Source: Thermocrinis albus DSM 14484
GTDB taxonomy: Bacteria; Aquificota; Aquificia; Aquificales; Aquificaceae
Reading direction: 5' to 3'
DNA length: 64,000 nucleotides
Assembly: GCF_000025605.1 (NCBI RefSeq)
Contig: NC_013894.1
Location: forward strand, 357,529-421,528
Part shown: positions 53,105-62,383 of the stretch, piece after piece
How the letters are laid out: each line of letters starts with the position of its first letter
Numbering within the stretch: the first letter of the stretch is position 1
Position numbers and translations under genes: made by a program
Notes under the pieces: model-generated
What the model saw: only the letters and a program-made list of their open reading frames with translations
Databases searched by the model: none
Told to the model about the DNA's origin: nothing

Positions 53105-54890
53105 GAATAAACTCCTCAAGAGAAAGTCTCTTTAGAGTCTCCTGTGTAGGTACACCATCTTTGTCCCATCCAAAAGCGGTGTAAAACTCTTCTATCATAC
53201 TTTTCAGTTCATCATCTGTTGTTATGTATCCTCTTTCTGTAGCCTCTTCTCTTATTCTTCTGGGTAATGTATCATCATTCTTAGAAAAACCTTCGCGTAT
53301 GTTAAACAGTCTTTCTAGCGTGTATATACGTTCTCCTATTATATTAAGATCAGACATGTCTAAATGCCAGTCCATCAATGCGTTAACCATATTTAGTATG
53401 CTGTCGTTCAGCTTGAGACCCACCACCCTCTCCGCGCTCAGACAGTAGATTATACTGTTCACTACACTGGTCCACACGGCCAGCTCTTTTGCCACTGATC
53501 CTTTGTTGGTTGGATCTCCAAGAGGTGTTATGTTGTTCTCCTCCATGCCCGGCCTTATATCACAGTGAACTGGTCCTCTGTTGGACACAGCATAACCTAT
53601 GGCTTGCGTCTTTACCGCACGTGGAGAGTGTCCCGCTATCTCCATACCCTTTACAGTCATTACAAAATCCCTCCCCACACCCAGTATATCTGAGGCTCTT
53701 TCTGATCCTTCAGCTAAACAATCACCTATACCTTCCCTGTATGCAATCTTTTTCAGCAGACGTGCGACCGACTCTGTGTTCCCAAATTTCATATCCAAAC
53801 CGTCTAAGTCATCCTTACTTAACAACCCTTTTTCGTAACACTCCATTACCCAAGCTACCACACCGCCTGCCTGTATCTGTCCTAACCCTAACTCATCTGT
53901 TAAACGATCTAAGTCTATGAGTGTATCTAAATCTCTGTTACCTATTATGGTACCCATGGCAAAGATCCCTTCGTACTCTGGTCCTACTGTGAAGGTTTCT
54001 TTACCCACCGTATACTTACCGCAGGGAACTATACATCCCATACACGCTACGTCCTTAATGACTTTACTCCTCAAAGCTTCTCCACTGATTTTTTCTGCAT
54101 CATCAAAGGTCTCCCTTTGCCAATTATAAGAAGGTAAAGCTCCCAAATGTTGAAGATGAAGTACGCCAGCGGCAGTTCCAAACATTGCGAGATTCTTCAC
54201 TCCAGGATGTTGATAAACAGCTTTTTCAAACTCCTTAACGAAGGTAAGCAACCTTTCTGGATTTACGGGTCTCACAAGCTTAGTACCCCTTACGGATATA
54301 GCCTTGACCTTCTTGTAACCAAGTACCGCACCCATGCCACCGGTTCCTACGGCCCTTAGATCCGATATTAAGCACGCATACTTCACCAAGTTCTCACCGG
54401 CGGGGCCTATTACCAAACAACCAACATCTCTACCAAACTTTTCTCTTATCATTTTCTGAGTAAAACTAGTAGTACATCCCTTCAGGTAATCTGCAGGATT
54501 AAAGTAAACTTTATCATCTTCTATGTGTATATGAACCCATTCATCACTGCATCCCATAATTATCACACCATCGTATCCTGCATACTTGAGTTCATTACCG
54601 AAGGTACCTCCACAAAAGCCCTTTGTGAAGCCATTAGTTTGTGGTGATTTGGATACTACACAGAACTTGGACGACATGGGTACAAGAGTTCCGTTAGCAG
54701 GTCCTGTATTTATAATTACCGGATTATGTGGTGAGAGAGGATCTACACCTCTCTTTGTGAGTTTGTGTAGAAGATACACTCCTATACCATTACCTCCTAA
54801 GAATTTCTCTACGGTATCTTGAGATATATCGTAGGTTTCTGTGGTCCTACTGGTTAGATCTATGAGTAAGTACCTCTTCCAGTAGCTCAT
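53094..54890 (-). CDS. aor: Tungsten/molybdenum aldehyde:ferredoxin oxidoreductase
   Basis: AOR-family enzyme that oxidises aldehydes to acids and reduces ferredoxin, using a bis-pterin W or Mo and a [4Fe-4S] cluster. Cluster ligands: C-x2-C-x3-C at 283, 286 and 290 (CMGCIVPC) and a distal Cys near 483 (IYCLSAERV). PEYEG near 305-309, GGTFGNELKYAGYDGVIIMG and GTGGMGAVLGYKKVKAI are family motifs. 598 residues, normal size. The start at 54890 is set by the family N terminus MSYWKRYLLIDL. Overlaps the ferredoxin gene by 4 nt. Confidence 0.93.
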   Translation of the reverse strand: MSYWKRYLLIDLTSRTTETYDISQDTVEKFLGGNGIGVYLLHKLTKRGVDPLSPHNPVIINTGPANGTLVPMSSKFCVVSKSPQTNGFTKGFCGGTFGNELKYAGYDGVIIMGCSDEWVHIHIEDDKVYFNPADYLKGCTTSFTQKMIREKFGRDVGCLVIGPAGENLVKYACLISDLRAVGTGGMGAVLGYKKVKAISVRGTKLVRPVNPERLLTFVKEFEKAVYQHPGVKNLAMFGTAAGVLHLQHLGALPSYNWQRETFDDAEKISGEALRSKVIKDVACMGCIVPCGKYTVGKETFTVGPEYEGIFAMGTIIGNRDLDTLIDLDRLTDELGLGQIQAGGVVAWVMECYEKGLLSKDDLDGLDMKFGNTESVARLLKKIAYREGIGDCLAEGSERASDILGVGRDFVMTVKGMEIAGHSPRAVKTQAIGYAVSNRGPVHCDIRPGMEENNITPLGDPTNKGSVAKELAVWTSVVNSIIYCLSAERVVGLKLNDSILNMVNALMDWHLDMSDLNIIGERIYTLERLFNIREGFSKNDDTLPRRIREEATERGYITTDDELKSMIEEFYTAFGWDKDGVPTQETLKRLSLEEFIHDT

Positions 54891-55114
54891 GGCTTGTACT
54901 CTATAGCACCTGGCGAACAAAATTCCACGCAGACGTAATCTTTACAGGATTCACAGGATGATAGTAAGTAGGCCTCTGGTTTGTTCCCTATATCTGTAAG
55001 GATAATCAAAGAGGAGTATCTCGGGTTGAATCCACCCGTTTTCATAAAAGAGCAAGCCATCATACACCTCCTACATCCAATGCACAGTTCCAAGTTCACC
55101 CTTATCACTATCAC
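54887..55114 (-). CDS. Ferredoxin-like 4Fe-4S protein of the AOR operon
   Basis: 75 residues with eight Cys in two groups: CIGCRRCMMAC (C-x2-C-x2-C-x3-C) and CESCKDYVCVEFC (C-x2-C-x4-C-x3-C). It resembles the small iron-sulfur partner of AOR or the first domain of electron-transfer subunits in W-enzymes. Probably carries electrons from AOR. Overlaps both neighbours by 4 nt, so stoichiometric expression is likely. Confidence 0.88.
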   Translation of the reverse strand: MIVIRVNLELCIGCRRCMMACSFMKTGGFNPRYSSLIILTDIGNKPEAYLLSSCESCKDYVCVEFCSPGAIEYKP

Positions 55115-55365
55115 CCTCCTGCAGTAGGTAAGGATAGAACTATCTCATCCTCTTCTTTTAGATCTTCAAAATCTATGCCCACAAGTTTCCCATTAACTAT
55201 GATCAAAACACCTTCCCACACATCACCATCTTTAAAGAACACTTCCTCCATCCCATAGAACTTGGCAAGGGATCGGATCAGTTCTCTTACACTCCTCACA
55301 CCATACACCTCAACGGTGTCATGCCCCACACGGTAAGCAAGATATCCCAATAGCTTTACCTTCAT
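55111..55365 (-). CDS. MoaD/ThiS-family ubiquitin-like sulfur carrier
   Basis: 84 residues, beta-grasp: MKVKLLGYLAYRVGHDTVEV start, VNGKLVGIDFEDLKEEDEIVLSLPTAGG end. The C-terminal Gly-Gly is the thiocarboxylate site of MoaD. Could serve a dedicated tungstopterin for the neighbouring AOR. First gene after the leftward sigma54 promoter; the predicted leader is only about 7 nt. Confidence 0.85.
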   Translation of the reverse strand: MKVKLLGYLAYRVGHDTVEVYGVRSVRELIRSLAKFYGMEEVFFKDGDVWEGVLIIVNGKLVGIDFEDLKEEDEIVLSLPTAGG

Positions 55366-55383
55366 CTTCCAAAAATTTATTTT

Positions 55384-55398
55384 GCAAAAAACATGCCA
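55384..55398 (-). promoter_or_regulatory. Sigma54 promoter of the moaD-aor-nifV operon
   Basis: Minus strand TGGCATGTTTTTTGC: GG at 55397-55396, GC at 55385-55384, spacing 10. The same 16-mer core occurs at the nifI1 promoter, tying AOR to the nif regulon. Confidence 0.85.
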
Positions 55399-55437
55399 AA
55401 AAGGAGGGCTACACCACGTAAGCAAGATAACATTTTA

Positions 55438-55475
55438 TGTTATAAAGCTGACACAGATGTGTAAGAAACATGACA
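55438..55475. promoter_or_regulatory. Shared NifA-type activator sites between nifA and moaD
   Basis: TGT-N10-ACA at 55438-55453 and 55460-55475, starts 22 bp apart (two helical turns), lying between the two divergent sigma54 promoters. One activator cluster probably drives both, including nifA itself. Confidence 0.65.
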
Positions 55476-55492
55476 AAGGCAGAAATTCATAT

Positions 55493-55508
55493 TGGCACAA
55501 AATTTGCT
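55493..55508 (+). promoter_or_regulatory. Sigma54 promoter of nifA
   Basis: TGGCACAAAATTTGCT with GG at 55494-55495 and GC at 55506-55507 (N10). Expected start about 55519. Suggests positive autoregulation or control by the second activator at 35-36.5 kb. Confidence 0.75.
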
Positions 55509-55536
55509 TATATTTAAATAGTAGGGGGTGCCCAAC

Positions 55537-57117
55537 ATGGGTTCTGGTGCTGTGGATCGTTTTTTGAGGAAGGAGATCCAACTTCTTTATAACCTCTCGC
55601 GAGAGTTAAGCAGTATGAGTAAAGCACCTAACGCTATAGCTGATGATGTGGTCCGCCTGCTAAGTGATCTGGATGGTGTAGAAAGGGTGGTGTTTTATAT
55701 AAAGGAGGAAGATGACAAGATCTCCGTTATCTCAAGTGTAGGTGCTAGGGAAAAGGTAACTTTAAAAAGGAAGGAAGGTGTTGTGGGTCACATATTTGAG
55801 AAAGGGTATCCAGTTGTACTAAAATCCTTAAGTGAAGAACCTCTATTCCTTAATAAGCTGAAGAGAGAGAATCTTGAAGAAATTATTTTCATAGGTGTAC
55901 CAATTAAGTACGAAGGTAGAGTGGTGGGTGTTTTAACAATAGATAAGAGAAAGGATTCCTTACCTTCAGACTACTTTGTAGAGCTTCTTACTATGATATC
56001 CAATCTTATAGGGAACTACATAGGTACCTATGTAAATATAAAGAGGAAAGAAGAATTTTACAAAAGAGAGATAGCGGCGCTAAAAAGTGATCTCATAAAG
56101 ATCTTTACAACAGAGGGTTTTGTAGGTGTAAGCAAGGCTTACTACGATGTAATAAAAAGAGCCATGAAAGTTGCCAATTTAGATGTTACTGTGATGATAA
56201 GAGGCGAATCTGGTACGGGAAAGACAACACTTGCCAAACTAATACATTATGCTTCCCAACGCAGGAATGGTCCCTTTGTGGAAGTAAACTGCTCTACAAT
56301 ACCTGTAGAGCTTCTGGAGGCTGAACTTTTTGGTTACGAAAAGGGAGCCTTTACGGGTGCTCACACCACAAAACCGGGAAAAGTGGAAATAGCAAACGGA
56401 GGAACTATCTTTTTTGATGAAATAGGTGACATAAGCCCTAGTGTACAAACTAAGTTACTTAGATTCCTCCAAACGAAAGAGTTTGAGAGGTTGGGTAGCA
56501 ACAAGACCATGCGATCAGATGTCAGGATAATCGTAGCCACTAATAGAAATCTTGAAGAGGAAGTATCGCTAGGCAGATTTAGAGAGGACCTGTATTACAG
56601 GATAGCTGTGTATTCCATATACATACCACCGTTGCGAGAAAGGAAAGAGGACATACCTGTACTTGTAGATTATTATCTATCTAAACTAAATAAAGTCGTT
56701 GGTAAAGAAAAGCTAAGCATAAAACCTGATGCTTTGGAAGTTCTGTTATCCTGCTCATTTCCGGGGAACGTAAGGGAGCTTGTCAACTGTTTAACCAGAG
56801 CAGCTATCAATTCAGATAACGGTGTTATAGAAGCCCATCATCTGGCCTGTATATCTTCCGGCATGTGTTATGCACATTTAAGAAAAAAACTGGAAATTCA
56901 GTCAACGGCGGAAAAGAGGGTTGATGTACCACAAGATACAATCCAAAAGGAAAACAAGATTGAAGAACATGGTAATAAGAGTGAAAGGGATATTATCATA
57001 GAAGCTCTTGAAAAGTGTGGTTATGTTCAGGCAAAAGCAGCACGCTACTTAGGAATGACCGTAAGGCAGTTGAACTATAGAATAAAAAAGTACGGAATAA
57101 AGATAAAGAAAATATAA
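55537..57117 (+). CDS. nifA: Nitrogen fixation activator NifA
   Basis: GAF domain (about 15-170), AAA+ domain with Walker A GESGTGK (223-229) and GAFTGA (270-275), and C-terminal Fis HTH (LGMTVRQLNYRIKKYGIKIKKI). Four Cys at 406, 418, 438 and 444 are spaced C-x11-C-x19-C-x5-C, close to the C-x11-C-x19-C-x4-C of oxygen-sensitive rhizobial NifA, so direct oxygen or redox sensing is likely. No nifL-like gene is adjacent. The ATG at 55537 follows GGGGGTG; a GTG at 55528 is the alternative. 526 residues. Confidence 0.93.
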   Translation: MGSGAVDRFLRKEIQLLYNLSRELSSMSKAPNAIADDVVRLLSDLDGVERVVFYIKEEDDKISVISSVGAREKVTLKRKEGVVGHIFEKGYPVVLKSLSEEPLFLNKLKRENLEEIIFIGVPIKYEGRVVGVLTIDKRKDSLPSDYFVELLTMISNLIGNYIGTYVNIKRKEEFYKREIAALKSDLIKIFTTEGFVGVSKAYYDVIKRAMKVANLDVTVMIRGESGTGKTTLAKLIHYASQRRNGPFVEVNCSTIPVELLEAELFGYEKGAFTGAHTTKPGKVEIANGGTIFFDEIGDISPSVQTKLLRFLQTKEFERLGSNKTMRSDVRIIVATNRNLEEEVSLGRFREDLYYRIAVYSIYIPPLRERKEDIPVLVDYYLSKLNKVVGKEKLSIKPDALEVLLSCSFPGNVRELVNCLTRAAINSDNGVIEAHHLACISSGMCYAHLRKKLEIQSTAEKRVDVPQDTIQKENKIEEHGNKSERDIIIEALEKCGYVQAKAARYLGMTVRQLNYRIKKYGIKIKKI

Positions 57118-57121
57118 CAAT

Positions 57122-57217
57122 CTTGCCAGCAAGTAAGTAAGCAAGGTAATACTCTGTAGAACTCAACTAAAGCGCAGGACTAGGCAGTTGGTATCGTCAA
57201 GCTTTAGCCCCGACCAA
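57122..57217 (+). other. Pseudoknot-capable segment between nifA and nifH
   Basis: A CTTGC/GCAAG stem (57122-57126/57141-57145) is followed by CTAAAGC/GCTTTAG (57167-57173/57201-57207) enclosing 27 nt whose TTGGT (57188-57192) can pair with ACCAA (57213-57217). It lies upstream of the nifH promoter, so would be nifA 3' UTR or an independent small RNA. A D-arm-like stretch is present but no tRNA can be folded. Confidence 0.35.
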
Positions 57218-57241
57218 TTTACCGGTGTTAGTGTGATGTTT

Positions 57242-57288
57242 TGTCATATTCATTACAACTCCTTGTAAGTTTTGTCCTTTTTCTTACA
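57242..57288 (+). promoter_or_regulatory. Two NifA-type activator sites before nifH
   Basis: TGT-N10-ACA at 57242-57257 and 57273-57288, starts 31 bp apart (three turns), centred about 65-95 bp before the -24 element of the nifH promoter, the usual distance for NifA loops. Confidence 0.7.
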
Positions 57289-57342
57289 CTGACCGTATTT
57301 TGCAAAAGCACGTAAAATCTTCATCTGCGTAAAAAGTAGATT

Positions 57343-57358
57343 TGGCATCTTGTTTGCA
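57343..57358 (+). promoter_or_regulatory. Sigma54 promoter of nifHDK
   Basis: TGGCATCTTGTTTGCA, GG at 57344-57345 and GC at 57356-57357 with N10. Expected start about 57369; ribosome site AGGAGGTGG before nifH. Confidence 0.9.
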
Positions 57359-57372
57359 TAAAAGAAAAGTGA

Positions 57373-58236
<864 letters not shown>

Positions 58237-58247
58237 GGAGGTTTACC

Positions 58248-59696
58248 ATGGGTGTACTAGTTGATAAAGAAACAGCTCTCAAGATCATAGAGGAAGTACT
58301 AAGCGCTTATCCTAAGAAAGCCAAAAAAGACAGGGAGAAGCATATAGCCGTAGTGGAACCTCAAGATGATAAGTGTACTCCAAAGTCTAACATCAAATCA
58401 AGACCGGGCGTTATGACCGTAAGAGGATGTGCTTATGCGGGTTCAAAGGGTGTTGTATGGGGACCAATAAAGGATATGATACACATATCGCATGGTCCGG
58501 TAGGTTGTGGTTACTACTCCAGAGCTGGTAGAAGGAATTACTATATAGGTACAACAGGTGTAGATACCTTTGTGACACCTCACTTTACCACAGACTTTCA
58601 GGAAAGGGATATCGTATTCGGCGGGGATAAAAAACTTATGAAAGCCATTGAAGAGTTGAACACTCTCTTCCCTCTTGCAAAGGGTATAACCATACAGTCG
58701 GAGTGTCCCATAGGGCTTATAGGAGATGATATTGAAGCTGTGGCAAGGATGGCCTCCAAAAAGATAGGAAAACCCGTAATTCCAGTGAGGTGTGAAGGTT
58801 TTAGAGGGGTGTCCCAATCTCTGGGGCACCATATAGCAAACGATAGTATGAGAGATTGGATATACGAAAAAGGTTTAAAGGGTCAAGAGATAGAATCCAC
58901 ACCTTACGATGTGGCAATATGGGGAGATTATAACATAGGTGGTGATGCATGGGCAACGAGAAAAATACTGGAGGATATGGGACTCAGAGTCATTACCCAG
59001 TTTTCAGGTGACGGGACCTTTTCTGAAGTGGCAAATGCTGTAAAGGCGAGATACATACTCGTACACTGTTATAGATCCTCCAACTATCTGGCACGCTACT
59101 TCGAAGAGAAGTTTGGTATCCCATGGATTGAGTACAACTTCTTCGGTCCTACTCAGATATTTGCCTCCATGCGAAAGATAGCTGCCCTCTTTGATGATAA
59201 GATAGTTGAAAGAACCGAAGAGCTTATAGAGAAGGTTTATAAGCCGAGACTGGATCGTGTAATAGAGAAATACAGACCAAGACTAGAAGGAAAGACAGTT
59301 CTCTTGTATGTAGGTGGTTTAAGGCCAAGACATATGATCACAGCCTTTGAGGATCTTGGTATGAACGTTATAGCTACTGGGTACGAATTTGCTCACCAAG
59401 ATGACTATCAAAGAACACTTCACTACATAGACAAAAACACTACGATAATAATAGATGATGCTACCGCTTACGAAATAGAGGAACTCACCAGAAAACTTAA
59501 CCCAGATCTGGTAGCTTCTGGAATTAAGGAGAAGTATCAAGCCCAGAAGATGGGTAAGCCCTTCAGACAGATGCACAGCTGGGATTACAGTGGTCCGTAC
59601 CACGGAATAGAAGGTTTTGAGATCTTTGCAAGAGATATCGATATGGCAGTAAACGGAAATGTGTGGAAGTATATAGAAGCTCCTTGGAAAAAATAA
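58248..59696 (+). CDS. nifD: Nitrogenase molybdenum-iron protein alpha chain
   Basis: Holds FeMo-co and shares the P-cluster. P-cluster Cys 61, 87 and 153; FeMo-co ligands Cys274 ([10 protein letters not shown]) and His443 ([14 protein letters not shown]); substrate-site Gln190 and His194 ([11 protein letters not shown]). All match the Mo-nitrogenase, so V/Fe-only types are excluded. 482 residues, contiguous. Confidence 0.98.
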   Translation: MGVLVDKETALKIIEEVLSAYPKKAKKDREKHIAVVEPQDDKCTPKSNIKSRPGVMTVRGCAYAGSKGVVWGPIKDMIHISHGPVGCGYYSRAGRRNYYIGTTGVDTFVTPHFTTDFQERDIVFGGDKKLMKAIEELNTLFPLAKGITIQSECPIGLIGDDIEAVARMASKKIGKPVIPVRCEGFRGVSQSLGHHIANDSMRDWIYEKGLKGQEIESTPYDVAIWGDYNIGGDAWATRKILEDMGLRVITQFSGDGTFSEVANAVKARYILVHCYRSSNYLARYFEEKFGIPWIEYNFFGPTQIFASMRKIAALFDDKIVERTEELIEKVYKPRLDRVIEKYRPRLEGKTVLLYVGGLRPRHMITAFEDLGMNVIATGYEFAHQDDYQRTLHYIDKNTTIIIDDATAYEIEELTRKLNPDLVASGIKEKYQAQKMGKPFRQMHSWDYSGPYHGIEGFEIFARDIDMAVNGNVWKYIEAPWKK

Positions 59697-59714
59697 TTTA
59701 TGGAGGTAATCGCC

Positions 59715-60458
59715 ATGGGTATACATCATGAGCTAAACATAAAAGATCACCTTGAGTGTTTTAGAAATGATGAATTTAGGAATATGATCGCCAACAAGCG
59801 AAAGAACTTTGAAGATTGGGTAGGCGAAGAGAAGGTGAAAGAAGTGGCAGAATGGACAAAGACATGGGAGTACAGAGAACTGAACTTTAAGAGGGAAGCC
59901 ATCTCCATAAACCCCGCAAAGGCATGTCAACCTCTGGGCGCGCTTCTGTGCGCCCTTGGTTTTGAAAGAACCCTCCCCTTCTCTCACGGTTCCCAGGGTT
60001 GTGTGGCCTATTTCAGAACTCACATGGCAAGACACTTTAAAGAGCCTGTACCTATGGTTTCCACTTCCATGACAGAAGATGCCGCAGTATTTGGTGGCTT
60101 AAACAATATGCATGAAGGACTCCAGAATGCCATAGCGCTCTATAAACCTAAGATGATAGCTGTCAGTACCACATGTATGGCAGAGGTGATCGGTGATGAC
60201 CTCAACAGCTTTATAACAACAGCAAAAGAGAAGGGGTTAATACCTGAGGATTTCCCCATATGTTTTGCTCATACACCGTCCTTCGTAGGATCCCATATAA
60301 CTGGTTACGATAATATGATGAAAGCTATCCTTCAGCATATGACATCTTACTTCGAAAAGTACGGAGTTGATAACATAGACAAATACGATGAAAACGGAGA
60401 GTTCTATGAGGAGGGTGGTTTATTAGGCTGGCTCCAGAAAGGTAAAGGAGGTGATTAA
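59715..60458 (+). CDS. nifK: Nitrogenase MoFe protein beta chain, N-terminal half (split nifK)
   Basis: 247 residues covering domain I of NifK. All beta P-cluster ligands are here: C71, C96, C154, and the Ser at 189 in TPSFVGSH. The protein ends after [14 protein letters not shown] with an acidic 35-40-residue tail ([12 protein letters not shown]) and [11 protein letters not shown]. The last codons form a full Shine-Dalgarno sequence for the next gene. GGAGG precedes the ATG at 59715. Normal NifK is about 460-520 residues in one chain. Confidence 0.9.
   Translation: MGIHHELNIKDHLECFRNDEFRNMIANKRKNFEDWVGEEKVKEVAEWTKTWEYRELNFKREAISINPAKACQPLGALLCALGFERTLPFSHGSQGCVAYFRTHMARHFKEPVPMVSTSMTEDAAVFGGLNNMHEGLQNAIALYKPKMIAVSTTCMAEVIGDDLNSFITTAKEKGLIPEDFPICFAHTPSFVGSHITGYDNMMKAILQHMTSYFEKYGVDNIDKYDENGEFYEEGGLLGWLQKGKGGD
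60446..60453 (+). promoter_or_regulatory. Full-length ribosome site for the second nifK half
   Basis: AAAGGAGGTGA at about 60444-60454 inside the end of the first half, 6-8 nt before the ATG at 60460. It shows that the second half is translated from its own start. Confidence 0.8.
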
Positions 60459-60459
60459 T

Positions 60460-61353
60460 ATGAGTGCGGGTAGAGTAAATATCATACTAGGTTTTCATAC
60501 ATACTTAGAGGATTATAAAGAGGTAAGAAGGATAGTGGAAAAGTTTGGGCTAGAGTGCATAGTTCTCTCTGATCCTTCCGAAAATCTAAACTCTGGTCTC
60601 ACTGGTGATTACAAACTGTACTACGGTGGCACCCCCCTTAAGGATATATACAGAGCCAAATCTTCTATGGCTACCATAGTCTTCCAGAAGTACTCTACCG
60701 AAAAGACCAGAGAGTACATAGAGAAAGAGTGGAAACAGCCTACTTATGTGGTAAGACCTTATGGCATACAGGGAACGGATGAGTTTTTAATGCTACTTTC
60801 CAAACTCTCTGGAAATCCTGTACCAGAAGAACTTGAACGCGAGAGACAGTTGCTCCTGGACGCCATAGCGGACTCTTATTACTGGATACACGGCAAGAGA
60901 TTTGCGCTGTGGGGAGATCCGGACTTCGTTTACGGACTTACATCTTTCCTCTTAGAGTTGGGAGCAGAGCCTGTTCACATTTTGAGCACTAACGGTAACG
61001 AAGAGTGGGCGGAAGAGGTTAAGGAGCTCTGTTCGAAGTTTGATAATGGAAAGTACGCACAGTTATTCCCCGGAAAGGACCTTTGGCATATGAGAAGTCT
61101 TCTGTTTACGGAACCTGTCGATTACATGATAGGTACCTCCTACGGAAAGTACCTCTGGAGAGATACGGGTACTCCTCTCATACGTATCGGTTATCCTATC
61201 TTTGACAGGCATCATCTTCACAGATACGGCATCCTATTCTACAAGGGTGCTCTCAACATGCTCGTATGGATAGTGAACTCCATACTGGATGAAGTAGACA
61301 GAAGAACAATAGGCATTGCCACTACAGACTATAGCTTTGATCTCATCAGGTAA
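60460..61353 (+). CDS. nifK: Nitrogenase MoFe protein beta chain, C-terminal half (split nifK)
   Basis: 297 residues covering domains II-III of NifK: VNIILGFHTYLEDY start, TDEFLMLLSKLSG, WIHGKRFALWGDPDFVYGL, PVHILSTNGNEEW, GKDLWHMRSLLFTE, RIGYPIFDRHHLHRY, NSILDEVD and ATTDYSFDLIR end. The match starts exactly where the interdomain linker of one-chain NifK lies. Reading frame differs by one from the first half. Both halves look intact and conserved, so a two-chain beta subunit is likely. Confidence 0.9.
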   Translation: MSAGRVNIILGFHTYLEDYKEVRRIVEKFGLECIVLSDPSENLNSGLTGDYKLYYGGTPLKDIYRAKSSMATIVFQKYSTEKTREYIEKEWKQPTYVVRPYGIQGTDEFLMLLSKLSGNPVPEELERERQLLLDAIADSYYWIHGKRFALWGDPDFVYGLTSFLLELGAEPVHILSTNGNEEWAEEVKELCSKFDNGKYAQLFPGKDLWHMRSLLFTEPVDYMIGTSYGKYLWRDTGTPLIRIGYPIFDRHHLHRYGILFYKGALNMLVWIVNSILDEVDRRTIGIATTDYSFDLIR

Positions 61354-61358
61354 ATAAG

Positions 61359-61928
61359 ATGAGTGTCGTAGAGAGGTTAAAAAGATATATAGAAGAGGGC
61401 CTCGTTGCGGAACACACCTATAAGGTGGGAGAGGATCTGAGTTTTGAAAAGGGGGTTTATGTGGTAAAGGAGGGGGTCATAGAGCTATTCACCTTCAAGA
61501 GAAAAGGTAAACAGGTACTGGATCTCCTCTTTAAGGGGGATGTAATAGGCTTTCTATTGAGGAATACTTCCCTTACCAATTACAAGGCTAGGCCACTCAC
61601 CCCCTCCACCCTCTTCTACATCAAGGAGGACGCGCTTATCAAAATAGGAGAGAAGGAACCGCACCTGGCCCTCGATATCTTTGCCTCTTTACTTTCAAAG
61701 CAGGCCTATCTCTACAATGTACTCACCATAGTCTTTGCAGGTGATGCAACAGAGAAGATAAGAGACCTCATGTGTTTACTTGAAAGGCGCGCGGAAGAAA
61801 AAGGTACATATCTTACCCTTAGGAAGAGCCAAATAGCAAGTATAACAGGACTAAGTTATGAGCATGTTGTAAGAAAGATGAAGTGTATAAGAATAAAGAA
61901 TAAAAACGGGAGGATAAGACTATGGTGA
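61359..61928 (+). CDS. Crp/Fnr-family regulator in the nif operon
   Basis: 189 residues: cyclic-nucleotide-type beta-roll (about 20-110) and winged helix (LRKSQIASITGLSYEHVVRKMKCI). The N-terminal Cys cluster of Fnr is absent, and the cAMP-binding Arg/Glu motif is not visible, so ligand is unknown (2-oxoglutarate or redox are guesses). It sits 5 nt after nifK and overlaps the next gene by 7 nt, so it is expressed with nitrogenase and may feed back on it. Confidence 0.78.
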   Translation: MSVVERLKRYIEEGLVAEHTYKVGEDLSFEKGVYVVKEGVIELFTFKRKGKQVLDLLFKGDVIGFLLRNTSLTNYKARPLTPSTLFYIKEDALIKIGEKEPHLALDIFASLLSKQAYLYNVLTIVFAGDATEKIRDLMCLLERRAEEKGTYLTLRKSQIASITGLSYEHVVRKMKCIRIKNKNGRIRLW

Positions 61929-62383
61929 TAAAAAAGGAGGACATAGATCTTGGTGAGGAAGTATTAAAAGAGATAGTGCGGCAAGTAAGAGCTTACGATA
62001 CATACGGAACATGGGAGAAGAGGAAGGATGAAGATATACTTAAGGAGTTTCTCAAGACATCTTCAAAACAGATCGCACATGCAGGAGGGTCCTGTAGTCT
62101 GGACCCAAGAGCTATGCTTAAACTTCATGCTTATTTCAAAGCGTTAGGTGTTATCATAGAAAGACTTTCAGGTTACCTAACTTCCGCAGTGATAAACATA
62201 GACCATGAAGGAAATGGAACCGTTATTCTGTACGCTGGCAGACTAATTCTGATAAATAAAAGCATAAGGGATGCCAATAACTTTGGTTTCAAATCTACAG
62301 ATAACATCAAACAGGAAGCGGAGAAGTTGATAAACAAAGCTTTACAACTTATAGAAAAGTATGAAGAGGTTTGTAAGATATGA
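61922..62383 (+). CDS. NifX-associated protein (DUF269)
   Basis: 153 residues. YDTYGTWEKRKDEDILKEFL, AYFKALGVIIERLSG, NIDHEGNGTVILYAGRLILINKSIRDANNFGF and a C-terminal LINKALQLIEKYEEV match the DUF269 family found beside nifX in nif clusters. Its role in FeMo-co handling is unclear. ATGA-type overlap with the DegT-like gene. Confidence 0.85.
   Translation: MVIKKEDIDLGEEVLKEIVRQVRAYDTYGTWEKRKDEDILKEFLKTSSKQIAHAGGSCSLDPRAMLKLHAYFKALGVIIERLSGYLTSAVINIDHEGNGTVILYAGRLILINKSIRDANNFGFKSTDNIKQEAEKLINKALQLIEKYEEVCKI

Noticed and set aside
57161-57217. tRNA-like D-arm (AGTTGGTA) between nifA and nifH
   Set aside because: No acceptor stem, anticodon arm or T-loop consensus can be placed around it.
60427-60460. 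nifK split as a simple sequencing frameshift
   Set aside because: Not excluded, but a full ribosome site plus ATG at exactly the linker, and an extra acidic tail on the first half, make a true split more likely.
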